DNA from: Helicobacter ailurogastricus
GTDB lineage: Bacteria > Campylobacterota > Campylobacteria > Campylobacterales > Helicobacteraceae
DNA length: 49,951 bases
Reading direction: 5' to 3'
NCBI RefSeq assembly: GCF_001282945.1
Contig: NZ_CDMG01000009.1
Location: forward strand, 237,551-287,501
Of this stretch, positions 35,729 through 45,056 are shown one piece after another. A program made the position numbers and the translations under genes. Position 1 is the first letter of the stretch. Every line of letters begins with the position of its first letter. The notes beneath the pieces were generated by a model, which was not told where the DNA came from, made no database searches, and was given only the letters and a program-made list of their open reading frames with translations.

Positions 35729-36880
35729 ATGCCTTTAATCCCAGAGATTGTTGCGATGCAAGAGGAGTTTCAAGCGATCCGCCAGCAGATTCACCAAGAC
35801 CCCGAATTGGGTTTTGAAGAAGTGCTGACTTCTGGGTTGGTGGCCGACAAGTTAAAAGAATTTGGCTACGAGGTGCATACGGGCGTGGGCAAAACCGGCG
35901 TGGTGGGGGTGCTTAAAAAGGGCAATTTGGCTAAGAAAATTGGCTTAAGAGCGGACATGGACGCTCTTCCCATGCCAGAGCATAATGACCTGCCCTACAA
36001 GAGTCAAATCCCCAATCGCATGCACGCCTGCGGGCATGACGGGCACAGCGCATCTTTGTTGCTAGCGGCTAAATACCTAGCTAGTCAAGAGTTTAACGGG
36101 ATACTAAACCTTTACCTCCAGCCCGCTGAAGAGGGCCTTGGAGGGGCTAAGGCGATGCTTGAAGATGGGTTATTAGAAAGGTTTGACAGCGACATGATCT
36201 TTGGCTGGCACAACATACCTCTTGGCACAGATAAAAAAATCTACCTTGAGAGCGGGGCAGTCATGGCAAGTGCGGATAGTTACACGATAGAGATTAAGGG
36301 ACAAGGCGGGCATGGGAGCGCGCCTGAAAAATGCAAAGACCCTGTTTTGGCCGCTTCTTTGTTGGTGGTGGCCTTGCAAAGCATTGTTTCTAGGAACATC
36401 GATCCCCAGCACAGCGCAGTGGTGAGTGTGGGCGCGTTTAATGCAGGCAACACTTTTAACATCATCCCCGATCGCGCCACGCTAAAACTAAGTGTGCGTG
36501 CCTTAGACGCTGAAAGCCAAGAGATCGTGGCCGAGCACATCAGCAAAATTGCTAAGGGGATCGCTTTGGCTCACGGAGTAGAAATTGAGATCACAAAGCA
36601 AGCTGCTGCCACCATTATGTTTAATGACCCCAAGGCCACTGCCTTCGCCCAAGAGGTGGCACTGGAGGTTTTTGGCAAAGAGGCTTGTTGCTTTGAATAC
36701 CCCGCAGCGATGGGCAGCGAGGATTTTGGCTACTTTGCCCAGTTACGCCCCTGTGCTTATGCTTTTTTAGAAAACGAGAATACCCATTATCTGCACACCT
36801 CTAGCTATGTTTTTAACGATGCGCTCTTGGCCCGCGCCGCTAGCTATTACGCCCGCTTGGTCTTAAACTATTTAAAATAA
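35729..36880 (+). CDS. hipO: Hippurate hydrolase / M20D amidohydrolase
   Basis: The 383-aa zinc aminoacylase-type enzyme hydrolyses N-acyl amino acids such as hippurate (benzoylglycine). Zn ligands are in HACGHDGHS (about res 99-106), AEEGLGGA, FGWHN and, at the end, GSEDFGYF. Much of the chain closely follows Campylobacter jejuni HipO as I recall it, including MPLIPEIVAMQEEF at the start, GLRADMDALP and the ending SSYVFNDALLARAASYYARL, with the same length of 383. The ATG has AAGGAG seven bases upstream. It stands alone between two defence regions. True substrate not shown by sequence. Confidence 0.9.
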   Translation: MPLIPEIVAMQEEFQAIRQQIHQDPELGFEEVLTSGLVADKLKEFGYEVHTGVGKTGVVGVLKKGNLAKKIGLRADMDALPMPEHNDLPYKSQIPNRMHACGHDGHSASLLLAAKYLASQEFNGILNLYLQPAEEGLGGAKAMLEDGLLERFDSDMIFGWHNIPLGTDKKIYLESGAVMASADSYTIEIKGQGGHGSAPEKCKDPVLAASLLVVALQSIVSRNIDPQHSAVVSVGAFNAGNTFNIIPDRATLKLSVRALDAESQEIVAEHISKIAKGIALAHGVEIEITKQAAATIMFNDPKATAFAQEVALEVFGKEACCFEYPAAMGSEDFGYFAQLRPCAYAFLENENTHYLHTSSYVFNDALLARAASYYARLVLNYLK

Positions 36881-37185
36881 ATTGCATAGAATTTTGGCGT
36901 GTGGTGCTTTAGGTACACAGATAGTGCCCTCAAAAAGAACGAAACTTTTGAGGATTTCAAGCTCATTGACGAAGCGATAAAGGGATTAAAAGAATTAAAT
37001 GGGTTGCTCTTTATCCATTTTGCCCTTTTTTAGTTAGCGGAATTTTGTGGTTAAAAACCAACTCAATATATTTTTTACTTAAGATTAAAGACTGAATAGG
37101 GTAACGCAATTTCTCCATGATTAAATATACATTTATTCCAAATCATAAAAACCAAATACAAAAAACTTTTCAAAAACCGCGTCCG

Positions 37186-37194
37186 TGTTATAAT
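37186..37194 (+). promoter_or_regulatory. Consensus extended -10 promoter without a gene
   Basis: TGTTATAAT at 37186-37194 is a perfect extended -10 element (TG, one base, TATAAT). A weak TTTTCA lies 16 bases upstream. No open frame follows within several hundred bases, so it could drive a small RNA or be a leftover of a lost gene. Confidence 0.4.
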
Positions 37195-37665
37195 GGTCTT
37201 ACCAAATTGTGTTGCCAAATCGAAAAGCTTAGTGAGAAGAGCTATGAAAAGGTGATCTTAAGCTTTTAAACTCTAAAAACCCATCCGCAAGCAGTTTGTA
37301 GCTTTAAACGATTTGAAATAATTATTGGTAAAAACACATGCCAAGCCACTGTTAGGTGTTGTTTTGTTTTAGAAACAAAAAAGCAAAACTCCAAAAGACA
37401 TCGATCTGCAAATAAGGTGATTTTGTAGCTTTAGAAACAAACAAAGACTAGAGGATTTCAAGAATTGCGTTTAAACATTTATTTATTGTGTAGAGCCTTC
37501 TAGTGGGTTAGAAATGCTATCTGGGCAAACAAGCAAAACCACAAAAAGATAATTCACACTAAAAAACTTCAAAATCAACACAGTCTCTTACTTTAAAACT
37601 CTCTTTGAGATTTACCCATGCAAAAGTTTATCCATACAAAAAGACAAAACAAGGCAAAGCACATA

Positions 37666-37685
37666 GAGGATTAGTTGTTTTGTGG
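37666..37685 (+). repeat. Direct repeat at left of restriction-modification cassette
   Basis: GAGGATTAGTTGTTTTGTGG recurs as GAGGATTAGTTTGTTTTGTGG at 41923-41943, one inserted T apart. The two copies flank the AlwI-type cassette in the same orientation, as expected for a duplicated insertion site or recombination scar. Confidence 0.6.
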
Positions 37686-37966
37686 CTTTATCACGCTTTT
37701 ACAGTGTAGATGGTTTTTGATTTTAAAACAGAAGTTGGAGATGGTGGGGTCACTGTGTTGGTTGTGGAACATTTTAGGGTTGTAAGATATAGTGTCAAAG
37801 GACTTTTAAGGGGTCGTAGAGTAGAAGGTTAGGATTTGGGAGCTCCAATTTAGAGTAAAAGGGACTATGGGGATTGGATTGTAGGGTGTTAAGAATACAA
37901 GGGATCTACAACGAACAATTTGTGAAGCATGCTAAAATCATAAATAAACAAAAAGATAACCCACAG

Positions 37967-39912
37967 ATGATAACCAAAAGACCAAATACACCCATCAATC
38001 TTGGCGACACCAGTTTTAGGCGTAAAGAGATTGCCAGCGACTACAAAATCCTACTTCAGGGTTTGCATGAGTTGCCCTTAGAGTGGGATATACACAACGG
38101 CTCGCAAGAGTTGTTTTACCGCTATGTGTTAGAAAGTGGTCTCATCAAGCCACCAGAAAAAGACATCGCTCCAGCAGAACAAGCCAAGCGGGCAAGAACC
38201 TACAGCAATGCACTTGTTAAAATAGGCTTTATAGACGACAAACGGGTATTGACCCCAGCAGGTTAGCCTTTTTGCAAAACAAAATTGAACCGGACTTTTT
38301 AGAAAACTTACTGGGTTTAAAAGCAGATAACCTTGCCTTTTTACGGCAACTTTTTAAATTAGGGGTGTATCGAGGGGGATGTGCCCTTTACATTTACCGT
38401 ATAGCCCTTGCACTCTTGCTTAGACACCCACAAATCCCCCAAGATCACTTTTGCAAGATTTTATTAAGTTTAGAACCCACACAACACGCAGAACAACTGA
38501 CAAGCATCTTCGATGGCTACCAAAGGGTTTTAGAGAACAAGCAAGACATCGATGCTTTTATCGACACGCTATGCACAGATAGCCAAGAAATGCATTTTGC
38601 AAACACCCCCATCAAAAACACACAATTTAGCACCCACTTTAAAAACCGCAAAAGCCAAGAAACAACAATCTTTTATTGGCAATTCTACCAAGCTTGCCTA
38701 GAATTTTACCACGCCAAAACTCCTGAAAACCTAGAGAAGTTGCATGCCATTAGCTCTGATCTAGCTATTATTAAAGCCTTTGGGTTTGGCAAGCCCTTTT
38801 TCATAGAGTCGCTCATTAGCAAAGAAAACGCCCTATTTAACGCACCCAATCTACAAGAATTTAACCGCCAATTCTACGAGATGTATCGCCACTCTAAGCA
38901 CCACGACCTTGTGCAAGAGTATAGTGATGTCCTGATCCGTGTCTTTAGGGTTTCGGGGATCATCAGCTTTAGCAATGGCTTGGTAAGCCTACACCAAAGA
39001 GAAGTGATTCAAGAAATTTTTAGCCTTGAAAACCGAATCATCTTGCATACGCAATCCTTGCCCCCTAGAATGGCTCTCAGCCTTCAGCAAGACCTAACCC
39101 TGATAGAAATTCTAAACCTAGACCAAAATGCCCTAGAGAGCCTTGAAAAGCGTATTAGGGCTAAATGCCAAATTGCGCCCCAAATCTCCACAAAAGATTT
39201 TTTTAAACACCAATACGACCGCCAATTTGAAGCCAAGCTTGCGAGTCGTTACACAGACAGCCAGCTTTGCACTCTTTTAGGGCTGTTTGGCGATAAAAAG
39301 CAACACCCCCAAATCCAAAAAGAAGTTACAGACAACGCCAGCGTACCGACCATCTTTGAATACATCAGTGCCCTTGTGTGGCATAGGATCAGTGGCAAGG
39401 ACTTCAATCTACGAGATAGCATGAAATTAAGTCTAGATGCCGATGGCTTGCCCTTATCGCACGCCCCGGGTGGGGATGGCGACATCATTGCACGCCATGC
39501 CGAGTTTGATACCATGCTAGAAGTTACCCTAATGGATCAAAACGCCCAAAAGCGGGGGGAGCTAGAGCCCGTCATTAGGCATGGCACAAGCCTAACCGCC
39601 CAAAACAACCAGCAAAGGCGAAACTCTTATGTCTTTTTCATCGCCGACAAACTTGATACAAATGTCATCAATCTTTTTAGAGCCAGTGCCTACATACAAC
39701 TTCAGCACACACGCCATAAGTTCAGCACACAGGGGGTTAAAATCTTTGCTTTGGATACTAAACAGCTCAGCTACCTTTTGGAGAAAAAGCCTGACTTTGA
39801 GGCATTGATCGCCACGATTTTTAAAGGCTACAGCTACAACAACCCCAAACCCATTGCCCACACTTGGCATAAAGAAATTTGGCAAGCCATAGAAACTCTA
39901 TGCACCCCATGA
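37967..39912 (+). pseudogene. AlwI-family type IIS restriction endonuclease, frameshifted
   Basis: The first frame (MITKRPNTPINLGDTSFRRK through GFIDDKRVLTPAG) stops at a TAG at 38264-38266. The rest continues in another frame as LQNKIEPDFLENLLG to the end. Adding one T in GGTTAG restores one frame of about 648 codons (LTPAGLAFLQNKIE). The catalytic region LSHAPGGDGDI, MLEVTLMDQNAQ and ELEPVIRHG matches the D-E-E core of Nt.BspD6I/AlwI-type enzymes (PF09491), which cut a few bases from asymmetric GAGTC or GGATC sites. The exact site here is unknown. The first methylase starts inside its stop codon. As read, the enzyme is inactive. Confidence 0.75.
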
Positions 39913-40985
39913 AAACTTTTGGCATCTCTAATCGCCGTTATTTGGGGGGCAAGGCGCACATGCTAGACTTGATCGCACAGGTGGTGCATGAGCACACGCA
40001 TGGGTGCAAGAGCTTTGCCGATCTCTTTGCGGGCACGGGGGTTGTCGCCCACCATTTCAACCCCAGCTTTGACATCGTGGTCAATGACCTTTTGGCGTGC
40101 AATTACCACGCCTATGTGTGCTTTTTCTCTAATTTGCCCTATGATAGGGGTTTGATTCTGCACTTGCTAGAACATTACAACCATGCCACAGACTTAGCCG
40201 ACAACTACTACAGCCAAACCTTTGCCAACACCTACTTAAGCACCCAAAACCTGCAAAAAGTGGGCTTTATGAGAGACGACCTAGACAGAAAACTTAAAGA
40301 AAAAGAAATTAATGAGCGGGAGTATTCTATTTTGCTCACTTCTCTCCTTTATGCCATCGATCGGATCGCCAACACGGTGGGGCATTACGATGCCTACCGC
40401 AAAAATGGGGAACTAGACATGTCTCTAGAGTTGCGCATGCCCCTAATTGCTGACACCCACAACACCCATAACCAAATTTTCAACATGGATGCCAATACGC
40501 TCGCTAAGTGCCTAGTAGCCGACATTGTCTATCTTGACCCCCCTTATAACTCACGCCAATACGCCAACGCCTACCACTTCTTGGAGAACATCGCCCGCAA
40601 CACCAAACCCCCCGTCTTTGGGAGTGCGGGCAAAATGGACTTGAGGGCACTAAGAAGCCAGTATTGCCTAAAAGATGCCAAAGTGCATTTTAAAGAGCTG
40701 ATATACAGCCTGCAAGCCCGTTATATTCTCTTTTCTTACAACAACACCCATAGTGCAAACCCCCGATCCAACACCAAGATCAGCGATGCCGACATTTTAG
40801 AGATTTTGGGGCAAAAGGGCGTGGTGTCTGTTTTTGGCAAGGATTGTACCCCCTTTAGTGCGGGCAAGTCCGCCATCGCCAACCACCAAGAACGGCTGTT
40901 TTTATGTGCTGTCCATCCCCATAAACTTAAAGCTAGTTTAAAAAACCCACAGGCTAAGGCAGCACTTGATCCAATCACCCCTTAA
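39909..40985 (+). CDS. D12-class N6-adenine DNA methyltransferase (first of pair)
   Basis: The 358-aa SAM-dependent adenine methylase has an N-terminal SAM motif (RRYLGGKAHMLDLI and FADLFAGTGVVAHHF) and the catalytic motif VYLDPPYNSRQY. I start at the ATG at 39909, which overlaps the endonuclease stop as ATGA, rather than at earlier in-frame codons. In AlwI-type systems each strand of an asymmetric site is methylated by its own enzyme, which explains two methylases in a row. The reading frame is intact, so the chromosome is probably methylated even if the endonuclease is dead. Confidence 0.85.
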   Translation: MKTFGISNRRYLGGKAHMLDLIAQVVHEHTHGCKSFADLFAGTGVVAHHFNPSFDIVVNDLLACNYHAYVCFFSNLPYDRGLILHLLEHYNHATDLADNYYSQTFANTYLSTQNLQKVGFMRDDLDRKLKEKEINEREYSILLTSLLYAIDRIANTVGHYDAYRKNGELDMSLELRMPLIADTHNTHNQIFNMDANTLAKCLVADIVYLDPPYNSRQYANAYHFLENIARNTKPPVFGSAGKMDLRALRSQYCLKDAKVHFKELIYSLQARYILFSYNNTHSANPRSNTKISDADILEILGQKGVVSVFGKDCTPFSAGKSAIANHQERLFLCAVHPHKLKASLKNPQAKAALDPITP

Positions 40986-41850
40986 CTACACGGGGGGTAA
41001 ATTTCGACTCTTGCCCCAAATACTCCCCAAACTCCCCCCCAACATCCACACCTTTTACGACATCTTTTGTGGGGGGTTTAATGTGGGGAGCAATGTTAGG
41101 GCACATCGTGTGGTGGGGGTGGATAAAAACCCCGCCTTGATTGAGCTGTTGGCATACATCCAAAGCACCCCTAATTTAGAGCAACAAATCGATCAAGTCA
41201 TCACCAAGCATGGGCTCAGCCAGTCGTATCTGTGGGGCTATAGCCACTACAACACTACCTCTAACACGGGTTTAAGCACACACAACAAGCCCGCATTTTT
41301 AAGGCTAAGGGAGAGTTATAACCAAAGCAAAGAGCCCTTATTGTTGCTGGTGTTGCTGATCTTTGCCTTCAACAACCAAATGCGTTTCAACGCTAGGGGG
41401 GACTTTAATTTGCCTGCAGGCAATCGGGATTTCAATGCAAGGCTTAGGCGCAAGTTAGGGCTTTTTCAAGCAAAGATTCAAGAGAGCTCTTTTTTATGCA
41501 TGGACTTTAGGGCGATGGATTTAAATGCCTTGACCGCTAATGACTTTCTCTATCTTGATCCACCCTATCTCTTGGGCTGTGCAAGCTATAACGAAAATGG
41601 GGGATGGTCTGTGGGCGATGAGCTAGACTTGTTGCATTTTTTAAAGAGAGCCAGCCACAGGGGCATTAAGTTTGCGCTCTCTAATGTGCTCGCACACAAG
41701 GGGGCAAAGCATGATTTGCTCTTAGAGTGGTGTAAGGCGCAAAGGTGGCACATCTACCCCCTAAAGCACAGCTACGCCAATTCCAGCTACCAAGCCAAGC
41801 ACAAACACACCCCCAGTCAAGAGGTATTGATTACGAATTATGTGCTTTAG
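40966..41850 (+). CDS. D12-class (Dam-like) N6-adenine DNA methyltransferase (second of pair)
   Basis: The 294-aa adenine methylase has the Dam-type order: SPLNYTGGKFRLLPQILPKL at the N-terminus, FYDIFCGGFNVGSNV (SAM site), VVGVDKNPALIELL and the catalytic FLYLDPPYLLG. The SAM-binding N-terminus begins within five residues of the start, so translation must begin at the TTG at 40966, overlapping the first methylase by 20 bases. Its partner handles the other strand of the same asymmetric site (inference from AlwI-type systems). Confidence 0.85.
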   Translation: MIQSPLNYTGGKFRLLPQILPKLPPNIHTFYDIFCGGFNVGSNVRAHRVVGVDKNPALIELLAYIQSTPNLEQQIDQVITKHGLSQSYLWGYSHYNTTSNTGLSTHNKPAFLRLRESYNQSKEPLLLLVLLIFAFNNQMRFNARGDFNLPAGNRDFNARLRRKLGLFQAKIQESSFLCMDFRAMDLNALTANDFLYLDPPYLLGCASYNENGGWSVGDELDLLHFLKRASHRGIKFALSNVLAHKGAKHDLLLEWCKAQRWHIYPLKHSYANSSYQAKHKHTPSQEVLITNYVL

Positions 41851-41922
41851 TTGGCTTAATAGCTAGATCAAAATTGCTCTTGGGGCAAGCCCCAAAACCC
41901 CCCAAGAGAGGAGCTTTGAAGT

Positions 41923-41943
41923 GAGGATTAGTTTGTTTTGTGG
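41923..41943 (+). repeat. Direct repeat at right of restriction-modification cassette
   Basis: Right-hand partner of 37666-37685, 73 bases after the second methylase. See that entry for the comparison. Confidence 0.6.
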
Positions 41944-42079
41944 TTTTTCTTGATTTATTTGAAAACGGCGATTGAAATCCATGATGAGATATTAGGGCTC
42001 ACTGAGGGCTTAAAGGTTATAATCTAACCAGCATCGGGTATTTAGAGAGTGCCTTAAACCATATCCACCACGATGGGTG

Positions 42080-42411
42080 TTATCCCACATTCTCGTTGTG
42101 TAAATCCAGTGCTGTGCGCTCAAAAAGGCCATCCACCTGCGCTTTTTTGCACTCTTTGGCCCCTTGTAAGCTCATGGGCACTAATTTACCTTCTTTGACC
42201 CGCCCGCCCACAGCGTATAAATGCGCCTTGTCTTTGGGGATGGGGACAATGTTTAACATGTGCGGGTTGTATTGGGGCAAAGCGCTTCCATCGAAGATGT
42301 CGGCGATGGTGTTGTTCTCAATGAGCGCATGGCTCTTTCTCGGCTAGCATGTGGCGCTTTGTATCTGCTTTAAGGCCTCTTGCTCTTGTGGCTTAGTGTC
42401 TCTTCATCCAT
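42080..42411 (-). pseudogene. Frameshifted small gene of unknown function
   Basis: A proper start exists: ATG at 42411 with AAGGAG six bases upstream (MDEETL). The frame then breaks and continues as KPQEQEALKQIQSAT, a stop, and a long clean part SHALIENNTIADIFDGSALP, QYNPHMLNIVPIPKDKAHLY and AVGGRVKEGKLVPMSLQGAK, ending HNENVG at 42080. About 110 codons in all. I do not recognise the family. The good ribosome site and coding-like composition show it was a real gene until recently. Confidence 0.45.
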
Positions 42412-42472
42412 ATAACTCTCCTTTTCAAGTGTGTAAGCGATTTTAAGCCAAAAAGCACAAGCAAACAAGGGT

Positions 42473-42712
42473 TCAAAGATTGTTAAAGATTGTTAAGGGA
42501 TTGTTTGCCACAATAGTTTTAGCACTTGTCGCCCCCTTATAGGGGGGGTTAGGTGTTAGTGCAGGGTTTGGGCGAACACGGGCACCGTTGCTAAAACTAT
42601 CAGCAGACGATGTGGTCTTCTTGTTTGGGGGTCCTGCAGCCAACCCTTCCAAAGTGCGTTGCAAAAAGCGCATTGCATTTTTCCACCAACCCAAACAACA
42701 AAGACACCACAA
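42473..42712 (-). CDS. Possible small protein, unknown function
   Basis: An open frame of up to 79 codons. The likelier start is the inner ATG before RFLQRTLEGLAAGPPNKK, near 42673. It is rich in Pro, Asn and Ser, has no recognisable domain, and ends 62 bases before the next minus-strand start. Part of it covers a GC-rich inverted repeat (CCCCC, TTATA, GGGGG), so it may not be coding. Confidence 0.2.
   Translation of the reverse strand: MWCLCCLGWWKNAMRFLQRTLEGLAAGPPNKKTTSSADSFSNGARVRPNPALTPNPPYKGATSAKTIVANNPLTIFNNL
42475..42505 (+). repeat. Short tandem repeat AAAGATTGTT
   Basis: Two exact copies of the 10-mer AAAGATTGTT (42475-42484, 42485-42494) are followed by a diverged third (AAGGGATTGTT). 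Such iterons can mark replication or protein-binding sites, but with so few copies there is no firm function. Confidence 0.5.
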
Positions 42713-42800
42713 GTGCCAATCCTTGGTTTTAGCCTAATGTGGCTTAAACGCGCGCGCGTTTTTTAACCCTTGCCCCTCTTTTTAATTTTCGCTTTAGTCT

Positions 42801-43010
42801 GTGTATCTAAACTTTAAAGGCCGTGCATGCCAACACTGCAAGAGAAAGTTGGCTAGAAACATTAAGCCTGCCACGAGTGAGAAGATCGGCAGCTCAATAG
42901 CCACGAGCATTGAAGGGGCGGTAAAATACCAACTCATCAAAGAAGCCTTTAGCCATTTAGTCCGTTTAGCCCCTTATATCCCATGGCTACTAGCCTTAAT
43001 CTATAGTTAA
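42801..43010 (+). CDS. Possible small membrane-associated protein
   Basis: A 69-codon frame starting GTG at 42801 has a CQHCKRK (CxxC) near the N-terminus, a middle SSIATSIEGAVKYQLIKEAF and a hydrophobic C-terminus (LVRLAPYIPWLLALIYS). The composition is coding-like, but no Shine-Dalgarno is seen and the start is uncertain. The family is unknown to me. It may be the end of a longer lost gene. Confidence 0.35.
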   Translation: MYLNFKGRACQHCKRKLARNIKPATSEKIGSSIATSIEGAVKYQLIKEAFSHLVRLAPYIPWLLALIYS

Positions 43011-43113
43011 GATTGTGGGCTAAAACCCCGCTAACGCCTCAAGGCATTCTTAAGTGGCGGCGTGGGGTTAATTGACCCTACTTTTTGAGCGGGGCTTCTA
43101 CCCCTGAATACGC

Positions 43114-43998
<885 letters not shown>

Positions 43999-44002
<4 letters not shown>

Positions 44003-44982
44003 TTGCCGACCTTGTCATTAAGATTTGTCGGGTATCTCTCTCCGACTATGGTGATTTGTTCTAGCTTTTTGTTAAAGTCCTCTAGTTCGCCCGCTTGCCA
44101 TGGCACGCTTAAAGCCCCGATGTTTTCTACCAAGCGTTCTTCTTTGGTCGTGCCAAATAAAGGGATCACTGCCTTTTGCATGTGTAAAATCCAAGAGATG
44201 GCAATTTGGGCGGGTGTGGCGTTTTTGCTCTTGGCAGTGTCTTGCAGCAACTCCACTAAAGCGTAGTTTTGTGCCAAATTCTCAGGGCTAAACTTAGGCA
44301 CGACACTTCTAAAGTCCTCTTTGGCAAAGGTGGCGTTTTTAGCCATCTTGCCCCCAAAGAAACCTTTAGCTAAAGGCGAAAAACCCACAAAAGTGATGTG
44401 ATGTGCCTCACAAAAACCCAAAATCTCTTTCTCAGGCGCGCGGTGCCACAATGAGTATTCGCTTTGCAGTGCGCTTAAATGGCAAATTCGGTGTGCTTTT
44501 TGTAGGCTGGGTAAGCCCGCTTCACTCATGCCCCACGCCTTGATCTTGCCCTCTTTGATGAGCTCTTGCATGGTGGAAGCGACCTCTTCAATGGGCACTT
44601 TTGGGTCGACCCTATGCTGGTAATACAAGTCCAAACACTCCACTCCCAAGCGTTTTAAGCTCCCCTCTAAGGCTTGCTTGATGCGCTTAGGGCTTGAATC
44701 TAGGCGTAAGTCCCAACTCCCCTCTTTTTCTTGATAAATGCCAAACTTGCTCGCAATGATCACTTGATCCTTAAAGGGTTTGATCGCCTCGCCTAATAAT
44801 TCCTCATTGTAAGCCCCGTAGCCTTCAGCCGTGTCAAAAAAGTTCATCCCTAGCTCAAAAGCTTTGTGGATGAGTTTAACCATTTTGTCTTTTTCGTGAA
44901 TTTGGGCGTAACCAAAACTCATCCCCATACAACCCAAAGCTAGGGGGCTGACTTGAAATGTACCTAATGCTCTATATATCAT
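43999..44982 (-). CDS. Aldo/keto reductase
   Basis: The 327-aa cytoplasmic NADPH-dependent oxidoreductase of the AKR superfamily acts on aldehydes/ketones; the precise substrate is unknown. The tetrad is visible: Asp and Tyr in FFDTAEGYGAYNEELLG, Lys in IASKFGIY, His in YYQHRVDPKVP. The cofactor-binding end GFSPLAKGFFGGK and IPLFGTTKEERLVENI is intact. The ATG has AAGGAG upstream and lies about 25 bases downstream of the MerR-type promoter P1. H. pylori has a similar single gene (HP1193, from memory). Confidence 0.88.
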
Positions 44983-45011
44983 AAACTCTCCTTGATTTTG
45001 AAGGTGCCTGG

Positions 45012-45042
45012 ATTATAAAACCTGACACCTAGTGTTTGTCAA
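45012..45042 (-). promoter_or_regulatory. MerR-type promoter P1 (19-bp spacer)
   Basis: On the minus strand TTGACA (45042-45037), a 19-base spacer and TATAAT (45017-45012) precede the aldo/keto reductase. Both boxes are perfect consensus but the spacer is two bases too long, which is the known design of MerR-activated promoters. The spacer holds the dyad ACAC-TAG-GTGT. An almost identical promoter is at 49740-49770. Confidence 0.8.
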
Positions 45043-45056
45043 GGGGTTTAGTTAAG

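Larger units (their letters stand above)
36881..37966. other. AT-rich region of about 1.1 kb without an intact gene
   Basis: A 46-codon open stretch at 36890-37033 (RYTDSALKKNETFEDFKLI and following) looks like the tail of a lost gene of unknown family. From 37080 to 37860 both strands are full of stops. The sequence holds scattered short repeats (TTTAGAAACAAA at about 37369 and 37433; GAGGATTTCAAG at about 36951 and 37452) and a very good -10 box at 37189. No repeat-spacer periodicity was found, so it is not a CRISPR array. Confidence 0.5.

Noticed and set aside
32100..36000. An insertion sequence behind the gene decay
   Set aside because: No transposase frame, terminal inverted repeats or target duplications were found.
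36950..37860. Possible CRISPR array in the AT-rich region
   Set aside because: Repeated 12- to 20-base words occur, but with irregular spacing and no repeat-spacer period, and no cas genes are nearby.
42530..42560. CCCCC-TTATA-GGGGG inverted repeat as a terminator
   Set aside because: No T tract follows on either strand and no gene clearly ends there.
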